Numbered from the stretch's first letter, positions 40,757 to 50,979 are shown. The stretch: DNA of 64,000 nucleotides from an unidentified bacterial endosymbiont (GCF_918797525.1 NZ_OU963893.1:1364001-1428000), one strand, 5' to 3'. Numbers and translations: made by a program. Notes: generated by a model not told the origin, from the sequence alone.

Positions 40757-40791
40757 CTTGCATTGAAGCGATGTACGGAGTTTATAGAGCA

Positions 40792-42006
40792 ATGAAATTA
40801 CCGATTTATCTCGACTACTCCGCAACCACGCCGGTGGACCCGCGTGTTGCCGAGAAGATGATGCAGTGTCTGACCCTGGACGGAAACTTTGGTAACCCAG
40901 CTTCCCGTTCACACCGTTTTGGCTGGCATGCTGAAGAGGCGGTCGATATCGCCCGTAATCAGATTGCTGAGCTGGTGGGCGCCGACCCGCGTGAAATTGT
41001 TTTCACCTCTGGCGCAACCGAATCCGACAACCTGGCGATCAAAGGTGCGGCCAACTTTTATCAGAAAAAAGGCAAGCACATTATCACCAGCAAAACCGAA
41101 CACAAAGCCGTGCTGGATACCTGTCGTCAGCTGGAGCGTGAAGGGTTTGAAGTGACCTACCTCGCCCCGCAGAGCAACGGGATAATCGACCTGAAAGCGC
41201 TTGAAGCGGCCATGCGTGACGACACCATTCTGGTCTCCATCATGCACGTGAATAATGAAATCGGCGTGGTGCAGGATATCGCGACCATCGGCGAAATGTG
41301 CCGTGAGCGCGGCATCATCTATCACGTTGACGCAACCCAGAGCGTGGGCAAACTGCCTATCGACCTGAGCCAGCTGAAAGTTGACCTGATGTCCTTCTCC
41401 GGCCACAAAATTTATGGCCCTAAAGGTATCGGCGCACTCTACGTTCGTCGTAAACCCCGTATCCGCATTGAAGCCCAGATGCACGGCGGCGGTCACGAGC
41501 GCGGCATGCGCTCCGGTACGCTGCCTGTTCACCAGATCGTGGGCATGGGCGAAGCTTACCGTATTGCGAAAGACGAGATGGAAACCGAGATGGCGCGCCT
41601 GCGCACGCTGCGTAACCGTCTGTGGGACGGCGTGAAAGATATGGAAGAAGTGTATCTGAACGGCGACCTTGAGCAGGGCGTACCAAACATCCTCAACGTC
41701 AGCTTCAACTATGTTGAAGGCGAATCGCTGATTATGGCCCTGAAAGACCTGGCCGTTTCTTCCGGTTCTGCCTGTACCTCTGCAAGCCTCGAGCCATCCT
41801 ACGTGCTGCGTGCGCTGGGTATGACCGACGAGCTGGCGCACAGCTCTATCCGTTTCTCTTTAGGTCGTTTCACTACCGAAGAAGAAATTGACTACACCAT
41901 CAAGCTGGTTCGTAACGCCATTGGCCGTCTGCGCGACCTTTCTCCACTGTGGGAAATGTTTAAGCAGGGCGTGGATCTGAACAGCATTGAATGGTCACAT
42001 CATTAA
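40792..42006 (+). CDS. iscS: iscS, cysteine desulfurase
   Basis: IscS takes sulfur from L-cysteine as a persulfide and passes it to IscU, TusA, ThiI and others. The 404-residue PLP enzyme starts [19 protein letters not shown]. It has the PLP lysine in [12 protein letters not shown] (near 206) and the persulfide Cys328 in [16 protein letters not shown]. The frame is open back to 40720 through the intergenic hairpin, but ATG 40792 gives the exact E. coli start. Confidence 0.98.
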   Translation: MKLPIYLDYSATTPVDPRVAEKMMQCLTLDGNFGNPASRSHRFGWHAEEAVDIARNQIAELVGADPREIVFTSGATESDNLAIKGAANFYQKKGKHIITSKTEHKAVLDTCRQLEREGFEVTYLAPQSNGIIDLKALEAAMRDDTILVSIMHVNNEIGVVQDIATIGEMCRERGIIYHVDATQSVGKLPIDLSQLKVDLMSFSGHKIYGPKGIGALYVRRKPRIRIEAQMHGGGHERGMRSGTLPVHQIVGMGEAYRIAKDEMETEMARLRTLRNRLWDGVKDMEEVYLNGDLEQGVPNILNVSFNYVEGESLIMALKDLAVSSGSACTSASLEPSYVLRALGMTDELAHSSIRFSLGRFTTEEEIDYTIKLVRNAIGRLRDLSPLWEMFKQGVDLNSIEWSHH

Positions 42007-42029
42007 TCGGTAGGTAAGGAGATTTCATC

Positions 42030-42416
42030 ATGGCATATAGCGAAAAAGTTATCGATCATTACGAGAACCCACGCAACGTTGGTTCTTTCGACAACAGCGA
42101 CGAAAGCGTTGGTAGCGGCATGGTCGGCGCGCCGGCCTGCGGCGATGTGATGAAGCTGCAGATCAAAGTTAACAATGAAGGTATCATTGAAGACGCGCGC
42201 TTCAAGACCTACGGCTGCGGCTCTGCAATCGCCTCCAGCTCCCTGGTCACTGAATGGGTGAAAGGCAAGTCTCTGGATGAAGCACAGGCCATCAAGAACA
42301 CGGATATTGCTGACGAACTCGAACTGCCGCCGGTGAAAATTCACTGTTCTATTCTGGCTGAAGACGCAATCAAAGCCGCTATTGCGGACTATAAAAGCAA
42401 ACGTGAAGCAAAATAA
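42030..42416 (+). CDS. iscU: iscU, Fe-S cluster scaffold protein
   Basis: IscU assembles [2Fe-2S] and [4Fe-4S] clusters with sulfur from IscS. The 128-residue protein has all three ligand cysteines, Cys37 (GAPACGD), Cys63 (YGCGSA) and Cys106 (KIHCSIL), and the LPPVK motif (residues 99-103) recognised by the HscA chaperone. TAAGGAG precedes the ATG. Confidence 0.98.
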   Translation: MAYSEKVIDHYENPRNVGSFDNSDESVGSGMVGAPACGDVMKLQIKVNNEGIIEDARFKTYGCGSAIASSSLVTEWVKGKSLDEAQAIKNTDIADELELPPVKIHCSILAEDAIKAAIADYKSKREAK

Positions 42417-42429
42417 TTGAGGTTTGAGT

Positions 42430-42753
42430 ATGTCGATTACCCTTAGCGACAGTGCTGCCGCGCGAGTAAGCTCTTTTCTGGCAAACCGTGGTAAAGGCTT
42501 CGGCCTGCGACTGGGCGTACGTACCTCCGGCTGTTCTGGTATGGCTTACGTACTGGAGTTTGTTGATGAACCGGCGTCCGACGACACCGTGTTTGAAGAC
42601 AAGGGCGTGAAGGTGGTGGTCGATGGCAAAAGCCTGCAATTCCTCGACGGCACTCAGCTGGACTTCGTAAAAGAAGGCCTGAACGAAGGGTTCAAATTCA
42701 CGAATCCGAACGTTAAAGACGAGTGTGGTTGCGGCGAAAGCTTCCACGTTTAA
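42430..42753 (+). CDS. iscA: iscA, A-type Fe-S carrier
   Basis: IscA carries iron or Fe-S clusters from IscU to apoproteins. The 107-residue protein has the three conserved cysteines, Cys35 (TSGCSGMAY) and the C-terminal CGCGESF pair. ATG 42430 is preceded by GAGG; an in-frame TTG two codons upstream (42424) is part of that leader. A hairpin separates it from hscB. Confidence 0.97.
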   Translation: MSITLSDSAAARVSSFLANRGKGFGLRLGVRTSGCSGMAYVLEFVDEPASDDTVFEDKGVKVVVDGKSLQFLDGTQLDFVKEGLNEGFKFTNPNVKDECGCGESFHV

Positions 42754-42767
42754 CCGCGCGTCAACCG

Positions 42768-42804
42768 AAACCCCACCGTGGCTTACCTGCTACGCGTGGG
42801 GTTT
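42768..42804 (+). terminator. Hairpin between iscA and hscB (attenuator-like)
   Basis: AAACCCCAC (42768-42776) pairs with GTGGGGTTT (42796-42804), followed by GTTCT. It could partly terminate or define a processed end, so that hscBA-fdx are expressed less than iscRSUA. Confidence 0.6.
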
Positions 42805-42832
42805 GTTCTAACAGGCTACCCCTGAGATTGTT

Positions 42833-43348
42833 ATGGATTACTTCACTCTCTTCGGATTATCCGCTCAATACCCGATTGATCTGCAGGCTCTGACGATCCG
42901 TTTCCAGGATTTGCAGCGCCAGTATCATCCGGATAAATTCGCCAGTGGCACTCAGTCAGAGCAACGGGCTGCTGTATCGCAATCAGCGACCATCAATCAG
43001 GCCTGGCAGACGCTGCGTCATCCGCTGGGGCGCGCAGAATACTTGCTTTCGCTCCACGGCTTCGACCTGGCGAGCGAACAGCACACCGTGCGCGACACCG
43101 CGTTTCTAATGGAACAGCTGGAGCTGCGTGAAGAGCTGGATGAGATTGAACAGGCCAAAGACGAAGCACGTCTTGAGAGCTTCATTATGCGCGTCAAGGG
43201 TATGTTCGATACTCGCCATCAGCAGATGGCGGAGCAACTGAACAATGAGACGTGGGACGTGGCGGCAGACACTGTGCGCAAACTCCGTTTTCTCGATAAA
43301 CTGCGAAGCAGTGCTGAACAACTCGAAGAAAAGCTGCTCGATTTTTAA
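42833..43348 (+). CDS. hscB: hscB, J-domain co-chaperone
   Basis: HscB delivers IscU to HscA and stimulates its ATPase. The 171-residue protein has an N-terminal J domain with the HPD tripeptide (QRQYHPDKF, near residues 30-38) and a C-terminal helical bundle that binds IscU (about 85-165). It is spaced 14 bp from hscA. Confidence 0.97.
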   Translation: MDYFTLFGLSAQYPIDLQALTIRFQDLQRQYHPDKFASGTQSEQRAAVSQSATINQAWQTLRHPLGRAEYLLSLHGFDLASEQHTVRDTAFLMEQLELREELDEIEQAKDEARLESFIMRVKGMFDTRHQQMAEQLNNETWDVAADTVRKLRFLDKLRSSAEQLEEKLLDF

Positions 43349-43362
43349 TTTCGGAAGCAATT

Positions 43363-45213
43363 ATGGCCTTATTACAAATTAGTGAGCCTGGCTTAAGCGC
43401 CGCACCGCACCAGCGTCGTCTGGCAGTGGGCATAGACCTGGGTACCACCAATTCTCTCGTGGCGACCGTGCGTAGCGGCCAGGCGGAGACGCTGGCCGAC
43501 GAGCAGGGCCGCCATCTGCTGCCTTCCGTGGTTCATTACCAGCAGCAGGGGCACGTGGTCGGTTACGATGCGCGCGCCAACGCTGCCCGCGATCCGGCAA
43601 ATACCATTAGCTCCATCAAGCGCATGATGGGCCGTTCGCTGGTCGATATCCAGACCCGCTACCCGCATCTGCCGTATCAGCTACAGGCAAGTGAAAACGG
43701 CCTGCCGATGCTTGCGACGCAGGCCGGTCTGCTTAACCCGGTTCGTATCTCCGCAGACATCCTCAAGGCGCTGGCTGCTCGTGCCACGGCAACGCTTGAA
43801 GGCGAGCTGGACGGGGTAGTGATTACCGTTCCGGCCTATTTTGACGACGCACAGCGTCAGGGGACCAAAGATGCCGCGCGTCTGGCGGGCCTGCACGTGT
43901 TGCGTCTGCTGAACGAACCGACGGCGGCTGCCATTGCTTACGGCCTCGATTCCGGGCAGGAAGGGGTGATTGCGGTTTACGATCTCGGCGGCGGAACTTT
44001 TGATATCTCGATCCTGCGCTTAAGCCGCGGCGTGTTCGAAGTGCTGGCGACGGGCGGAGATTCTGCGCTCGGCGGCGATGACTTCGACCATCTGCTAGCC
44101 GACTACATTCGCGAGCAGGCCGGTATTGCCGATCGCAGCGACGTGCGCGTACAGCGTGAACTGCTGGATGCGGCTATCGCGGCGAAAATCACGCTGAGTG
44201 ATGCCCGGTCAGTCAGCGTCAGCGTGGCGGACTGGCAGGGTGAAATCACCCGTGAACAGTTCAACGAGCTGATTGCCTCTCTGATAAAACGCACGCTGCT
44301 GGCCTGCCGCCGCGCATTGAAAGATGCGGGCGTTGAGGCGGGCGAGGTGCTGGAAGTGGTCATGGTTGGCGGCTCTACCCGCGTGCCGCTGGTCCGGGAG
44401 CGTGTCGGCGAGTTTTTTGGCCGTACACCGTTAACCACCATCGACCCGGACAAAGTGGTTGCCGTTGGGGCCGCTATTCAGGCCGATATTCTGGTCGGCA
44501 ACAAGCCCGACAGCGAAATGCTGCTGCTGGACGTCATTCCGCTCTCCCTTGGTTTAGAAACCATGGGCGGGCTGGTGGAGAAAGTGATCCCGCGTAATAC
44601 CACCATTCCGGTGGCGCGTGCGCAGGAGTTCACGACTTTTAAAGACGGCCAGACCGCAATGTCCATTCACGTCATGCAGGGCGAGCGCGAACTGGTTCAG
44701 GACTGCCGTTCTCTGGCACGGTTTGCGCTACGCGGTATTCCGGCGCTGCCCGCGGGCGGGGCGCATATTCGCGTCACCTTCCAGGTGGATGCGGATGGCC
44801 TGCTGAGCGTGACGGCGATGGAAAAATCCACCGGCGTCGAATCGTCCATCCAGGTCAAGCCCTCCTACGGCCTGACCGATAGCGAAATCGCCTCCATGAT
44901 TCAGGACTCAATGAGCTACGCCGAGCAGGATGTTAAGGCGCGTATGCTGGCCGAACAGAAAGTTGAAGCCGCACGCGTGCTGGAAAGTCTGACCGGCGCA
45001 CTCACTGCCGATGCCGCGCTGTTAAGCGCCGCAGAGCGTCAGTTGATTGACGAAGCCGCCGCGCGCTTAAGCGCAGTAGCTGCTGGCAATGACGCTGATG
45101 CAATAGAAGAAGCCATTAAAAACGTTGATAAACAAACACAGGACTTTGCTGCTCGCCGCATGGACAAATCTGTCCGCGTCGCGCTGAAAGGCCAGTCCGT
45201 GGACGAGGTTTAG
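43363..45213 (+). CDS. hscA: hscA, Hsp70-type chaperone for Fe-S assembly
   Basis: HscA uses ATP to aid transfer of clusters from IscU. The 616-residue protein has the Hsp70 nucleotide-binding domain ([14 protein letters not shown] at about 23-36, [24 protein letters not shown]) and a substrate-binding domain that recognises LPPVK of IscU ([14 protein letters not shown] linker onward). A C-terminal lid follows. It is followed immediately by fdx. Confidence 0.97.
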   Translation: MALLQISEPGLSAAPHQRRLAVGIDLGTTNSLVATVRSGQAETLADEQGRHLLPSVVHYQQQGHVVGYDARANAARDPANTISSIKRMMGRSLVDIQTRYPHLPYQLQASENGLPMLATQAGLLNPVRISADILKALAARATATLEGELDGVVITVPAYFDDAQRQGTKDAARLAGLHVLRLLNEPTAAAIAYGLDSGQEGVIAVYDLGGGTFDISILRLSRGVFEVLATGGDSALGGDDFDHLLADYIREQAGIADRSDVRVQRELLDAAIAAKITLSDARSVSVSVADWQGEITREQFNELIASLIKRTLLACRRALKDAGVEAGEVLEVVMVGGSTRVPLVRERVGEFFGRTPLTTIDPDKVVAVGAAIQADILVGNKPDSEMLLLDVIPLSLGLETMGGLVEKVIPRNTTIPVARAQEFTTFKDGQTAMSIHVMQGERELVQDCRSLARFALRGIPALPAGGAHIRVTFQVDADGLLSVTAMEKSTGVESSIQVKPSYGLTDSEIASMIQDSMSYAEQDVKARMLAEQKVEAARVLESLTGALTADAALLSAAERQLIDEAAARLSAVAAGNDADAIEEAIKNVDKQTQDFAARRMDKSVRVALKGQSVDEV

Positions 45214-45214
45214 T

Positions 45215-45550
45215 ATGCCAAAGATTGTTATTTTGCCTCATGCGGACCTCTGTCCGGATGGCGCTGTTCTGGAAGCGAATACCGGTGAAACCATTCTCGA
45301 CGTTGCCCTGCGTAACGGTATCGAAGTGGAACACGCCTGTGAGAAATCCTGTGCCTGCACCACTTGCCACTGCGTCGTGCGTGAAGGTTTTGACTCTCTT
45401 GCTGAGAGCACCGAAGACGAAGACGACATGCTGGATAAAGCATGGGGTCTGGAGCCGGACAGCCGCTTAAGCTGCCAGGCGCTGGTGACCGACGAAGATC
45501 TGGTCGTGGAGTTCCCACGCTATACCATCAACCACGCACGTGAGCACTGA
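45215..45550 (+). CDS. fdx: fdx, [2Fe-2S] ferredoxin
   Basis: Fdx provides electrons for Fe-S cluster assembly. The 111-residue adrenodoxin-type ferredoxin has ligands Cys42, Cys48, Cys51 (in [15 protein letters not shown]) and Cys87 (RLSCQALV). The additional cysteines 46 and 53 are as in E. coli. It starts one base after hscA ends, so the two are coupled. Confidence 0.97.
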   Translation: MPKIVILPHADLCPDGAVLEANTGETILDVALRNGIEVEHACEKSCACTTCHCVVREGFDSLAESTEDEDDMLDKAWGLEPDSRLSCQALVTDEDLVVEFPRYTINHAREH

Positions 45551-45551
45551 T

Positions 45552-45752
45552 ATGGGACTAAAATGGACTGACAGCCGAGAAATCGGCGAAGCGCTCTACG
45601 ACGCGAACCCGGATCTGGATCCGAAAACCGTACGATTCACCGACATGCACCAGTGGATCTGCGATTTAGACGATTTTGACGACGATCCAACCGCATCCAA
45701 TGAAAAAATTCTGGAGGCGATTCTGTTAGTCTGGTTAGATGAAGCAGAATAG
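45552..45752 (+). CDS. iscX: iscX, Fe-S assembly accessory protein
   Basis: IscX is a 66-residue acidic protein that binds IscS and iron and tunes the rate of cluster assembly. The sequence [21 protein letters not shown] and the acidic DDFDDDP match the family. ATG 45552 lies one base after the fdx stop; an in-frame start at 45540 would overlap fdx and has no homology. Last gene of the isc operon. Confidence 0.96.
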   Translation: MGLKWTDSREIGEALYDANPDLDPKTVRFTDMHQWICDLDDFDDDPTASNEKILEAILLVWLDEAE

Positions 45753-45758
45753 ATAATG

Positions 45759-45785
45759 AAACGGGCGGCCTCTGGCGGCCCGTTT
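45759..45785 (+). terminator. Hairpin between iscX and pepB
   Basis: AAACGGGC (45759-45766) and GCCCGTTT (45778-45785) pair around an 11-nt loop. The U tract is only three bases, so read-through into pepB is likely. Confidence 0.6.
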
Positions 45786-45811
45786 GCTCGTTGCGAATAA
45801 GGATAAATAAA

Positions 45812-47098
45812 ATGACCGAAGCGATGAAGATTACGCTCTCTACACAGCCTGCCGACGCACGCTGGGGCGAGAAAGCCACGTACAGCATTAACACCGACGG
45901 TATTACCCTGCACCTTACCGGCCAGGATGATACTGATCTTATCCAGCGCGCGGCGCGTAAAATTGACGGCCTGGGCATTAAACATGTCTCTCTGGAAGGC
46001 GAAGGCTGGGATACCGACCGCAGTTGGGCGTCCTGGGCAGGCTACAAAGGCCCGAAAGGCACCCGCAAAATCGCGTGGGCGAACCTCGACGAAGCCGGTC
46101 AGCAAGAGCTGGAAAACCGCCTGAAAATCATCGACTGGGTGCGCGATACCATCAACGCCCCGGCGGAAGAGTTAGGCCCGGAACAGTTGGCGCAGCGTGC
46201 CGTTGACCTCCTCTCCGGCGTGGCGGGCGAAAAAATGTCTTATCGCATCACCAAAGGCGAAGACCTGCGCGAGCAGAACTATATGGGCATCCACACCGTG
46301 GGCCGTGGTTCTGAACGCCCTCCGGTACTGCTGGCGCTGGACTACAACCCAACCGGCAACAAAGAAACGCCTGTCTTTGCCTGCCTGGTCGGGAAAGGCA
46401 TCACCTTCGATACCGGCGGCTACAGCCTCAAGCAAAGCGCCTTCATGGACTCCATGAAGTCCGATATGGGCGGCGCAGCCACCATTACTGGCGCGCTGGC
46501 CTTCGCCATCACCCGCGGCCTGAACAAACGTGTGAAGCTGTATCTGTGCTGTGCAGACAACATGGTCAGCGGTAATGCCTTCAAGCTGGGCGATATCATT
46601 CGCTACCGCAACGGTAAAAACGTTGAGGTGATGAACACCGATGCCGAAGGCCGTCTGGTGCTGGCTGATGGCCTGATCGACGCCTCTGCGCAGAAGCCAG
46701 AATTGATTATCGACATGGCGACCCTGACCGGTGCCGCAAAAACGGCACTGGGTAACGACTATCACGCACTGTTCAGCTTTGACGATAAGCTGGCGGCTCG
46801 CCTGCTGGCGAGCGCTGCGGCGGAAAACGAACCCTTCTGGCGCCTGCCGCTGGCTGAGTTCCACCGTAGCCAGTTGCCGTCTAACTTCGCAGAACTTAAC
46901 AATACCGCAAGCTCGGCGTATCCGGCGGGGGCAAGCACCGCGGCAGGCTTCCTGTCTCACTTTGTTGAGAATTATCATCAAGGCTGGCTGCATATCGACT
47001 GCTCTGCAACTTACCGCAAAGCTGGCGTTGAGCAGTGGTCTGCGGGCGCAACCGGACTGGGCGTGCGTACCGTGGCGAATCTGCTGACGGCAGAGTAA
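45812..47098 (+). CDS. pepB: pepB, peptidase B
   Basis: PepB is a cytoplasmic M17 (leucyl) aminopeptidase that removes N-terminal residues, favouring acidic ones, from small peptides such as Cys-Gly. The 428-residue protein shows the M17 signature [12 protein letters not shown] and zinc-binding [17 protein letters not shown] 45812 follows AAGGA (45799-45803) and matches [13 protein letters not shown] in E. coli. It is followed 5 bp later by sseB. Confidence 0.96.
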   Translation: MTEAMKITLSTQPADARWGEKATYSINTDGITLHLTGQDDTDLIQRAARKIDGLGIKHVSLEGEGWDTDRSWASWAGYKGPKGTRKIAWANLDEAGQQELENRLKIIDWVRDTINAPAEELGPEQLAQRAVDLLSGVAGEKMSYRITKGEDLREQNYMGIHTVGRGSERPPVLLALDYNPTGNKETPVFACLVGKGITFDTGGYSLKQSAFMDSMKSDMGGAATITGALAFAITRGLNKRVKLYLCCADNMVSGNAFKLGDIIRYRNGKNVEVMNTDAEGRLVLADGLIDASAQKPELIIDMATLTGAAKTALGNDYHALFSFDDKLAARLLASAAAENEPFWRLPLAEFHRSQLPSNFAELNNTASSAYPAGASTAAGFLSHFVENYHQGWLHIDCSATYRKAGVEQWSAGATGLGVRTVANLLTAE

Positions 47099-47103
47099 CG
47101 GTT

Positions 47104-47880
47104 ATGTTCGAAGCTAAAAACGAATTAGAAACCCTGCTGGAGCAGGCGGCGACCGAGCCTGCCCACCGTCCGGCGTTTTTCCGCACCTTACTGGAATCCA
47201 CCGTGTGGGTACCGGGCACGGCGGCGGAAGGCGAGCAGGTTGTGGAAGACAGCGCGCTGGATCTGCTGCACTGGGAAAAAGACGACGGTGCCTCGGTTAT
47301 CCCGTTTTTCACCTCTCTGGAAGCGTTACAGCATGCGGTAGAAGACGAACAGGCGTTCGTGGTCATGCCAGTGCGTACGCTCTTCGACATGACGCTGGGG
47401 CAAACCCTGTTCCTCAACGCCAAACTGCCGACCGGGAAAGAGTTCACCCCGCGTGAAATCAGCCACCTGATTGGTGAAGAGGGCAACCCGCTCAGCACCC
47501 AGGAGGTGCTCCAGGGGGGCGAAATGCTGCTGTTGTCTGAAGTGGCAGAACCGCCCGCGCAGATGATTGACTCCCTGACCATGCTGTTTAAAACCCTCAA
47601 GCCGGTGAGACGGGCGTTCCTCTGCTCCATTAAGGAACACGCGGACGAGCCGTCGGTGCTGCTGATTGGTATTGAGGCGGACGGCGATATCGAGGCGATC
47701 GTTCAGGCGGCGGGTAGCGTCGCCACCGACACCCTGCCGGGCGATGAGCCGATTGATATCTGCCAGGTGAAGAAAGGTGAGAAGGGCATTAGCCACTTTA
47801 TTACCGAGCACCTTACGCCGTTTTATGAACGTCGCTGGGGCGGGTTCCTTCGCGATCTTAACACCACGCGGATTATCTGA
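47104..47880 (+). CDS. sseB: sseB, enhanced serine sensitivity protein
   Basis: A 258-residue protein of the SseB family, made of an N-terminal SseB domain and a C-terminal SseB domain. Its role is unclear; overexpression in E. coli gave serine sensitivity. Conserved blocks include FFRTLLESTVWVPG (about 24-37) and SVATDTLPGDEPIDICQVKKGEKG. ATG 47104 gives the E. coli length. A perfect 28-bp palindrome lies just after the stop, in front of the convergent RpiR gene. Confidence 0.95.
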   Translation: MFEAKNELETLLEQAATEPAHRPAFFRTLLESTVWVPGTAAEGEQVVEDSALDLLHWEKDDGASVIPFFTSLEALQHAVEDEQAFVVMPVRTLFDMTLGQTLFLNAKLPTGKEFTPREISHLIGEEGNPLSTQEVLQGGEMLLLSEVAEPPAQMIDSLTMLFKTLKPVRRAFLCSIKEHADEPSVLLIGIEADGDIEAIVQAAGSVATDTLPGDEPIDICQVKKGEKGISHFITEHLTPFYERRWGGFLRDLNTTRII

Positions 47881-47882
47881 TC

Positions 47883-47910
47883 GCAACGGGGTGAGTACTC
47901 ACCCCGTTGC
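47883..47910. terminator. Perfect 28-bp palindrome between sseB and the RpiR gene
   Basis: The 14-bp arms (47883-47896 and 47897-47910) are perfect, reading GCAACGGGGTGAGT and its complement. The TGA of the minus-strand RpiR gene (47899-47901) lies inside. With an effective GTAC loop it can form a stable hairpin on both strands, so a bidirectional terminator is likely despite the lack of a U tract. Confidence 0.65.
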
Positions 47911-48669
47911 TTCCAGCAGCAGTAAATCCATCAGTAGCACCAGATTCGACTCGAATGAGGTAATGCCAGCGGCTTCGGCAGCGTAGTGCACCGCCTCGTC
48001 ATACAAGGCGAAGTGCACATCTGCCATCTCTGCCAGCGTATTCGCCGAGGCGCGGGTAAAAGCCACCACCGTCATCCCCACGTTTTGCGCAATTCTCGCT
48101 TTATCCAGCACCGGCTCCGTTTCACCGCTGCGGGAGACGGCGATAAACACCTGATAACGCGCCGCGTTGCTCAGAAAGATATTCCGGCTATCCCCCGGGC
48201 CGGAAATAAACGCGGTTTTACCCAGCACCTGCAGTTTTTTGGTCAGGTACTCGGCAAACAGATAAGAAAACCCGGCGCCGTAAAGAAAGAAGCTCTCTTT
48301 CTGGCGCAGCAGGTCGGCAAACTGCTGGCGTTTCTCTTCGGTGACCCACTGAAACGTCTGCTGATAGTTGGCTATAAACTGGCTGAACAGCGCGGGCAGT
48401 TGCGCAAGAGGAGTTCCTCGCTCAGTAATGTGCGGCGTATCGATGAGGCGCTGTTTACAGTGCCAGATGAACTCGCTAAAGCCGCTAAACCCCAGCTTCT
48501 GGCACAGGCGCATAATGGTAGCGGTTGAAACGAATGTCGCCTGCGCCAGCTCGCGCACCGTGATGTTGCCCACCAGCAGCGGATGCTCCGTGAGGTGGGC
48601 AAGCACGCGATACTCGGCGCGGGTCAGTGACGCCCCGTGGGTGAGCAACGTCGCCAGACGGTTATCCAT
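47899..48669 (-). CDS. RpiR-family transcriptional regulator of the alpha-glucoside locus
   Basis: A 256-residue regulator with an N-terminal RpiR helix-turn-helix (about 1-77; VRELAQATFVSTATIMRLCQKLGF) and a SIS domain (about 105-235; FFLYGAGFSYLFAEYL and AVSRSGETEPVLD). Its ATG overlaps the sseA stop by one base, so it is translated from the sseA message. E. coli has no gene here. As it is the last gene of a run with PTS EIICB and a 6-phospho-alpha-glucosidase, it probably senses a phosphorylated alpha-glucoside and regulates that operon. Confidence 0.85.
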   Translation of the reverse strand: MDNRLATLLTHGASLTRAEYRVLAHLTEHPLLVGNITVRELAQATFVSTATIMRLCQKLGFSGFSEFIWHCKQRLIDTPHITERGTPLAQLPALFSQFIANYQQTFQWVTEEKRQQFADLLRQKESFFLYGAGFSYLFAEYLTKKLQVLGKTAFISGPGDSRNIFLSNAARYQVFIAVSRSGETEPVLDKARIAQNVGMTVVAFTRASANTLAEMADVHFALYDEAVHYAAEAAGITSFESNLVLLMDLLLLEATG

Positions 48670-49514
48670 TAGCGGGCGGGTTCAACCGGCAGATCGTCAC
48701 GCGCACCCCATTCACTCCAGGCACCGTCGTACAGCGAGACATCGTTTACGCCGAGCGTGGCGAGGGCCAGGATCACCACGCAGGCCGTCACGCCGGAGCC
48801 ACAGCTGGCGATCACCGGACGATGCAAATCGACGCCCTGGCGCGCAAAAATAGCGCGCAGTTCATCGGTGGTTTTTAGCTCGCCTTCCAACACCAGGTCG
48901 CCCCAGGGCACGTTCAAGGCCCCCGGGATATGGCCGCGCTTCAGCCCCGGACGCGGTTCATCCGCTTCGCCATTGAAGCGCGGCGCAGGGCGCGCATCGA
49001 CGATTTGCGCCGTTTTTTCGTGGCTGACCACCAGCACGTCGGTCAGGCGCTTGACGATATCCGCGTCAAACGTCGCGTCGAACTCGCCTTCCGGCAGCGT
49101 CACATCGCCTTGCTGGAGCGGCAGCTCGCCGCGCTTCCAGCCCGCAAGCCCGCCCGCCAGAATCGAGACTTTTTCCACGCCGAAGTTTTTCAGCGTCCAC
49201 CACGCGCGCGGCGCGGAGAAGAGGTTACCTTCATCATAGACAACGAGGTGTTTGTCTTTGCTGACGCCCAGCTCGCGCATCGCCACGGAAAACGCTTCCG
49301 GGCGCGGCAGCATGTGCGGCAGGGGGGAAGTGTGGTCGGAGAGGGCTTCAATATCAAAAAATACCGCGCCCGGAAGATGTCCGGCACGATATTCCGCAGG
49401 AACGTCGCGATGCTCTTGCCCGGGAGGGGCCATACGTGCATCAATAATCTGCACTTGCGGATCGTCGCTGTGCTCAACCAGCCAGTCGGTGGCGACAAAG
49501 AATGAGGTGGACAT
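48669..49514 (-). CDS. sseA: sseA, 3-mercaptopyruvate sulfurtransferase
   Basis: SseA transfers sulfur from 3-mercaptopyruvate to thiols or cyanide. The 281-residue protein has two rhodanese domains (about 1-140 and 160-280). The active-site Cys is in ASCGSGVTACVV (near 238), with the CGSGVTA loop typical of mercaptopyruvate sulfurtransferases. ATGGAGG precedes the start. It sits between the GH4 gene upstream and the RpiR regulator downstream, all on the same strand, so it may be carried along by the sugar operon. Confidence 0.95.
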   Translation of the reverse strand: MSTSFFVATDWLVEHSDDPQVQIIDARMAPPGQEHRDVPAEYRAGHLPGAVFFDIEALSDHTSPLPHMLPRPEAFSVAMRELGVSKDKHLVVYDEGNLFSAPRAWWTLKNFGVEKVSILAGGLAGWKRGELPLQQGDVTLPEGEFDATFDADIVKRLTDVLVVSHEKTAQIVDARPAPRFNGEADEPRPGLKRGHIPGALNVPWGDLVLEGELKTTDELRAIFARQGVDLHRPVIASCGSGVTACVVILALATLGVNDVSLYDGAWSEWGARDDLPVEPAR

Positions 49515-49532
49515 GGTGCCTCCATTTTTGTG

Positions 49533-49568
49533 AAAAAAGCATTGTCGATGTTTTTTCTGACACCGACA
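49533..49568 (-). terminator. Weak terminator between GH4 gene and sseA
   Basis: On the minus strand TGTCGGTG (49568-49561) pairs with CATCGACA (49550-49543; one G-T), followed by ATGC and six T (49538-49533). It could partly end the PTS transcript before sseA. Confidence 0.4.
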
Positions 49569-49599
49569 AGAACACCACGTTCAGCTCGCGAGCACCCCC

Positions 49600-50967
49600 T
49601 TATTTTTTTACCGCTTTGCCGTCCTGCCAGGCTTTTTGCAGCGCAGGCCAGTAGTCGCGGTTGGCTTCGATCATCTCGTCGAGAATCGTTTTCGCATGCT
49701 CCATCGTGGGCACCGTGCGGTTCAGGGTAAATGCCTGCAGCGCTTTTTCATAATTCCCTTCGATGGTCGCTTCCACCAGCAGTTGCTCACAGGCGAGTTG
49801 CTGTTGCAATAACGTCTGATGGAACAGCGGCACCTGGCCGACGCGCACAGGCTCTGGCCCTTCGCAGGTTATATAGGCAGGGACCTCAACAACGGCATCG
49901 TACGGCAGGTTGCAAATTGCCCCGCGGTTCTCGACCATCACCAGATGGCGCTGGCGCAGGTTGAAGGCCAGAGAGCGGGCGACATCAACGATAAACTCCC
50001 CGTGCACGCCAACGTGAAAAGCATCCGGTAAAATTCCGGTACGCTTATACTCTTCAGCGGCGGCGAACAGCTTTTTCTCGCGCCCGTTCATCACTTCGTT
50101 GGCGCGGGTGTAGTCCGGGTTCTGATGCGCGACAATCTGGTTCGGCATCAGGTAGTACTGCAGATACGGGTTCGGCAGATACTCCGGGAAATTGTCCATA
50201 ATCGGCTTGATGTTGCGCCAGGTTTTGACCCATGACGGATCCGAGTGCTGCGGGTCGGTTTTAGCCGCATCTTCCGTCAGCAGGCCGAATTTCGCGATAT
50301 GGCGACGCAGCTCCGGCAGCCTGTCCTCGCCGTCCACCAGCACGCGGGTAAACCAGCCAAAGTGGTTCAGACCAAAGTAATCCACCTCCAGCTTATGGCG
50401 ATCGACACCCAGAATCGCCCCCATGTTGCGCATCGCGGCGACCGGCATATCGCAGATGTTGAGCACGCGAGCATTCGGGCGCAGACGACGCACTCCCTCC
50501 GCGACGATCGCCGCCGGGTTGGAATAATTCACGATCCACGCTTTTTCATCCGCGTAGCGATCCACCAGATCGATAAGCTTCACCATCGGCAGGATCGTAC
50601 GCAGACCGTACGCCAGCCCGCCGGGCCCGCAGGTTTCTTGTCCGACCACGCCGTGGCGCAGTGGGATCTTTTCATCCTGCTCGCGCATGCGGTACTGGCC
50701 AACGCGCATCTGGGCGAAAACAAAATGCGCGCCGCTAAAGGCCTCCTGCGGATCCGCCGTCACGGTGAATTTGATGCTCTGGCTGTGATCGCGAATAACC
50801 TTCTCCACCACCGGTGCAAGGGTGTTCTGACGCGTGTCGTCGATATCGTAAAGGCGAATTTCTGCCAGCGGAAAATCCTGCAGTCGCACCATCAGGCTTT
50901 TCACGATACCCGGCGTATAGGTGCTACCGCCACCAGCTATAGAGAGAATGAACGGGGGTGTAACCAT
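49600..50967 (-). CDS. GH4 6-phospho-alpha-glucosidase (AglB/GlvA-like)
   Basis: This cytoplasmic enzyme is predicted to split 6-phospho-alpha-glucosides (such as maltose-6-phosphate or phosphorylated sucrose isomers) by the NAD- and metal-dependent GH4 mechanism. The 455-residue protein has the NAD motif SIAGGGSTYTPG (9-20), the block KIPLRHGVVGQETCGPGG, and CDMP at 172-175, the signature of alpha-specific members (beta-specific enzymes have CN(V/I)P). DYFGLNHFGW follows. It starts 12 bp after the EIICB gene with AGGAG. About 440 residues is usual. Confidence 0.88.
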   Translation of the reverse strand: MVTPPFILSIAGGGSTYTPGIVKSLMVRLQDFPLAEIRLYDIDDTRQNTLAPVVEKVIRDHSQSIKFTVTADPQEAFSGAHFVFAQMRVGQYRMREQDEKIPLRHGVVGQETCGPGGLAYGLRTILPMVKLIDLVDRYADEKAWIVNYSNPAAIVAEGVRRLRPNARVLNICDMPVAAMRNMGAILGVDRHKLEVDYFGLNHFGWFTRVLVDGEDRLPELRRHIAKFGLLTEDAAKTDPQHSDPSWVKTWRNIKPIMDNFPEYLPNPYLQYYLMPNQIVAHQNPDYTRANEVMNGREKKLFAAAEEYKRTGILPDAFHVGVHGEFIVDVARSLAFNLRQRHLVMVENRGAICNLPYDAVVEVPAYITCEGPEPVRVGQVPLFHQTLLQQQLACEQLLVEATIEGNYEKALQAFTLNRTVPTMEHAKTILDEMIEANRDYWPALQKAWQDGKAVKK

Positions 50968-50979
50968 TTTTAGCTCCTG

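Noticed and set aside
40720..40791. Extended N terminus for iscS
   Set aside because: The extra codons cover the structured iscR-iscS spacer. The conserved [10 protein letters not shown] starts at 40792.
46172..46993. 273-codon minus-strand frame inside pepB
   Set aside because: Antisense shadow of pepB without recognisable features.
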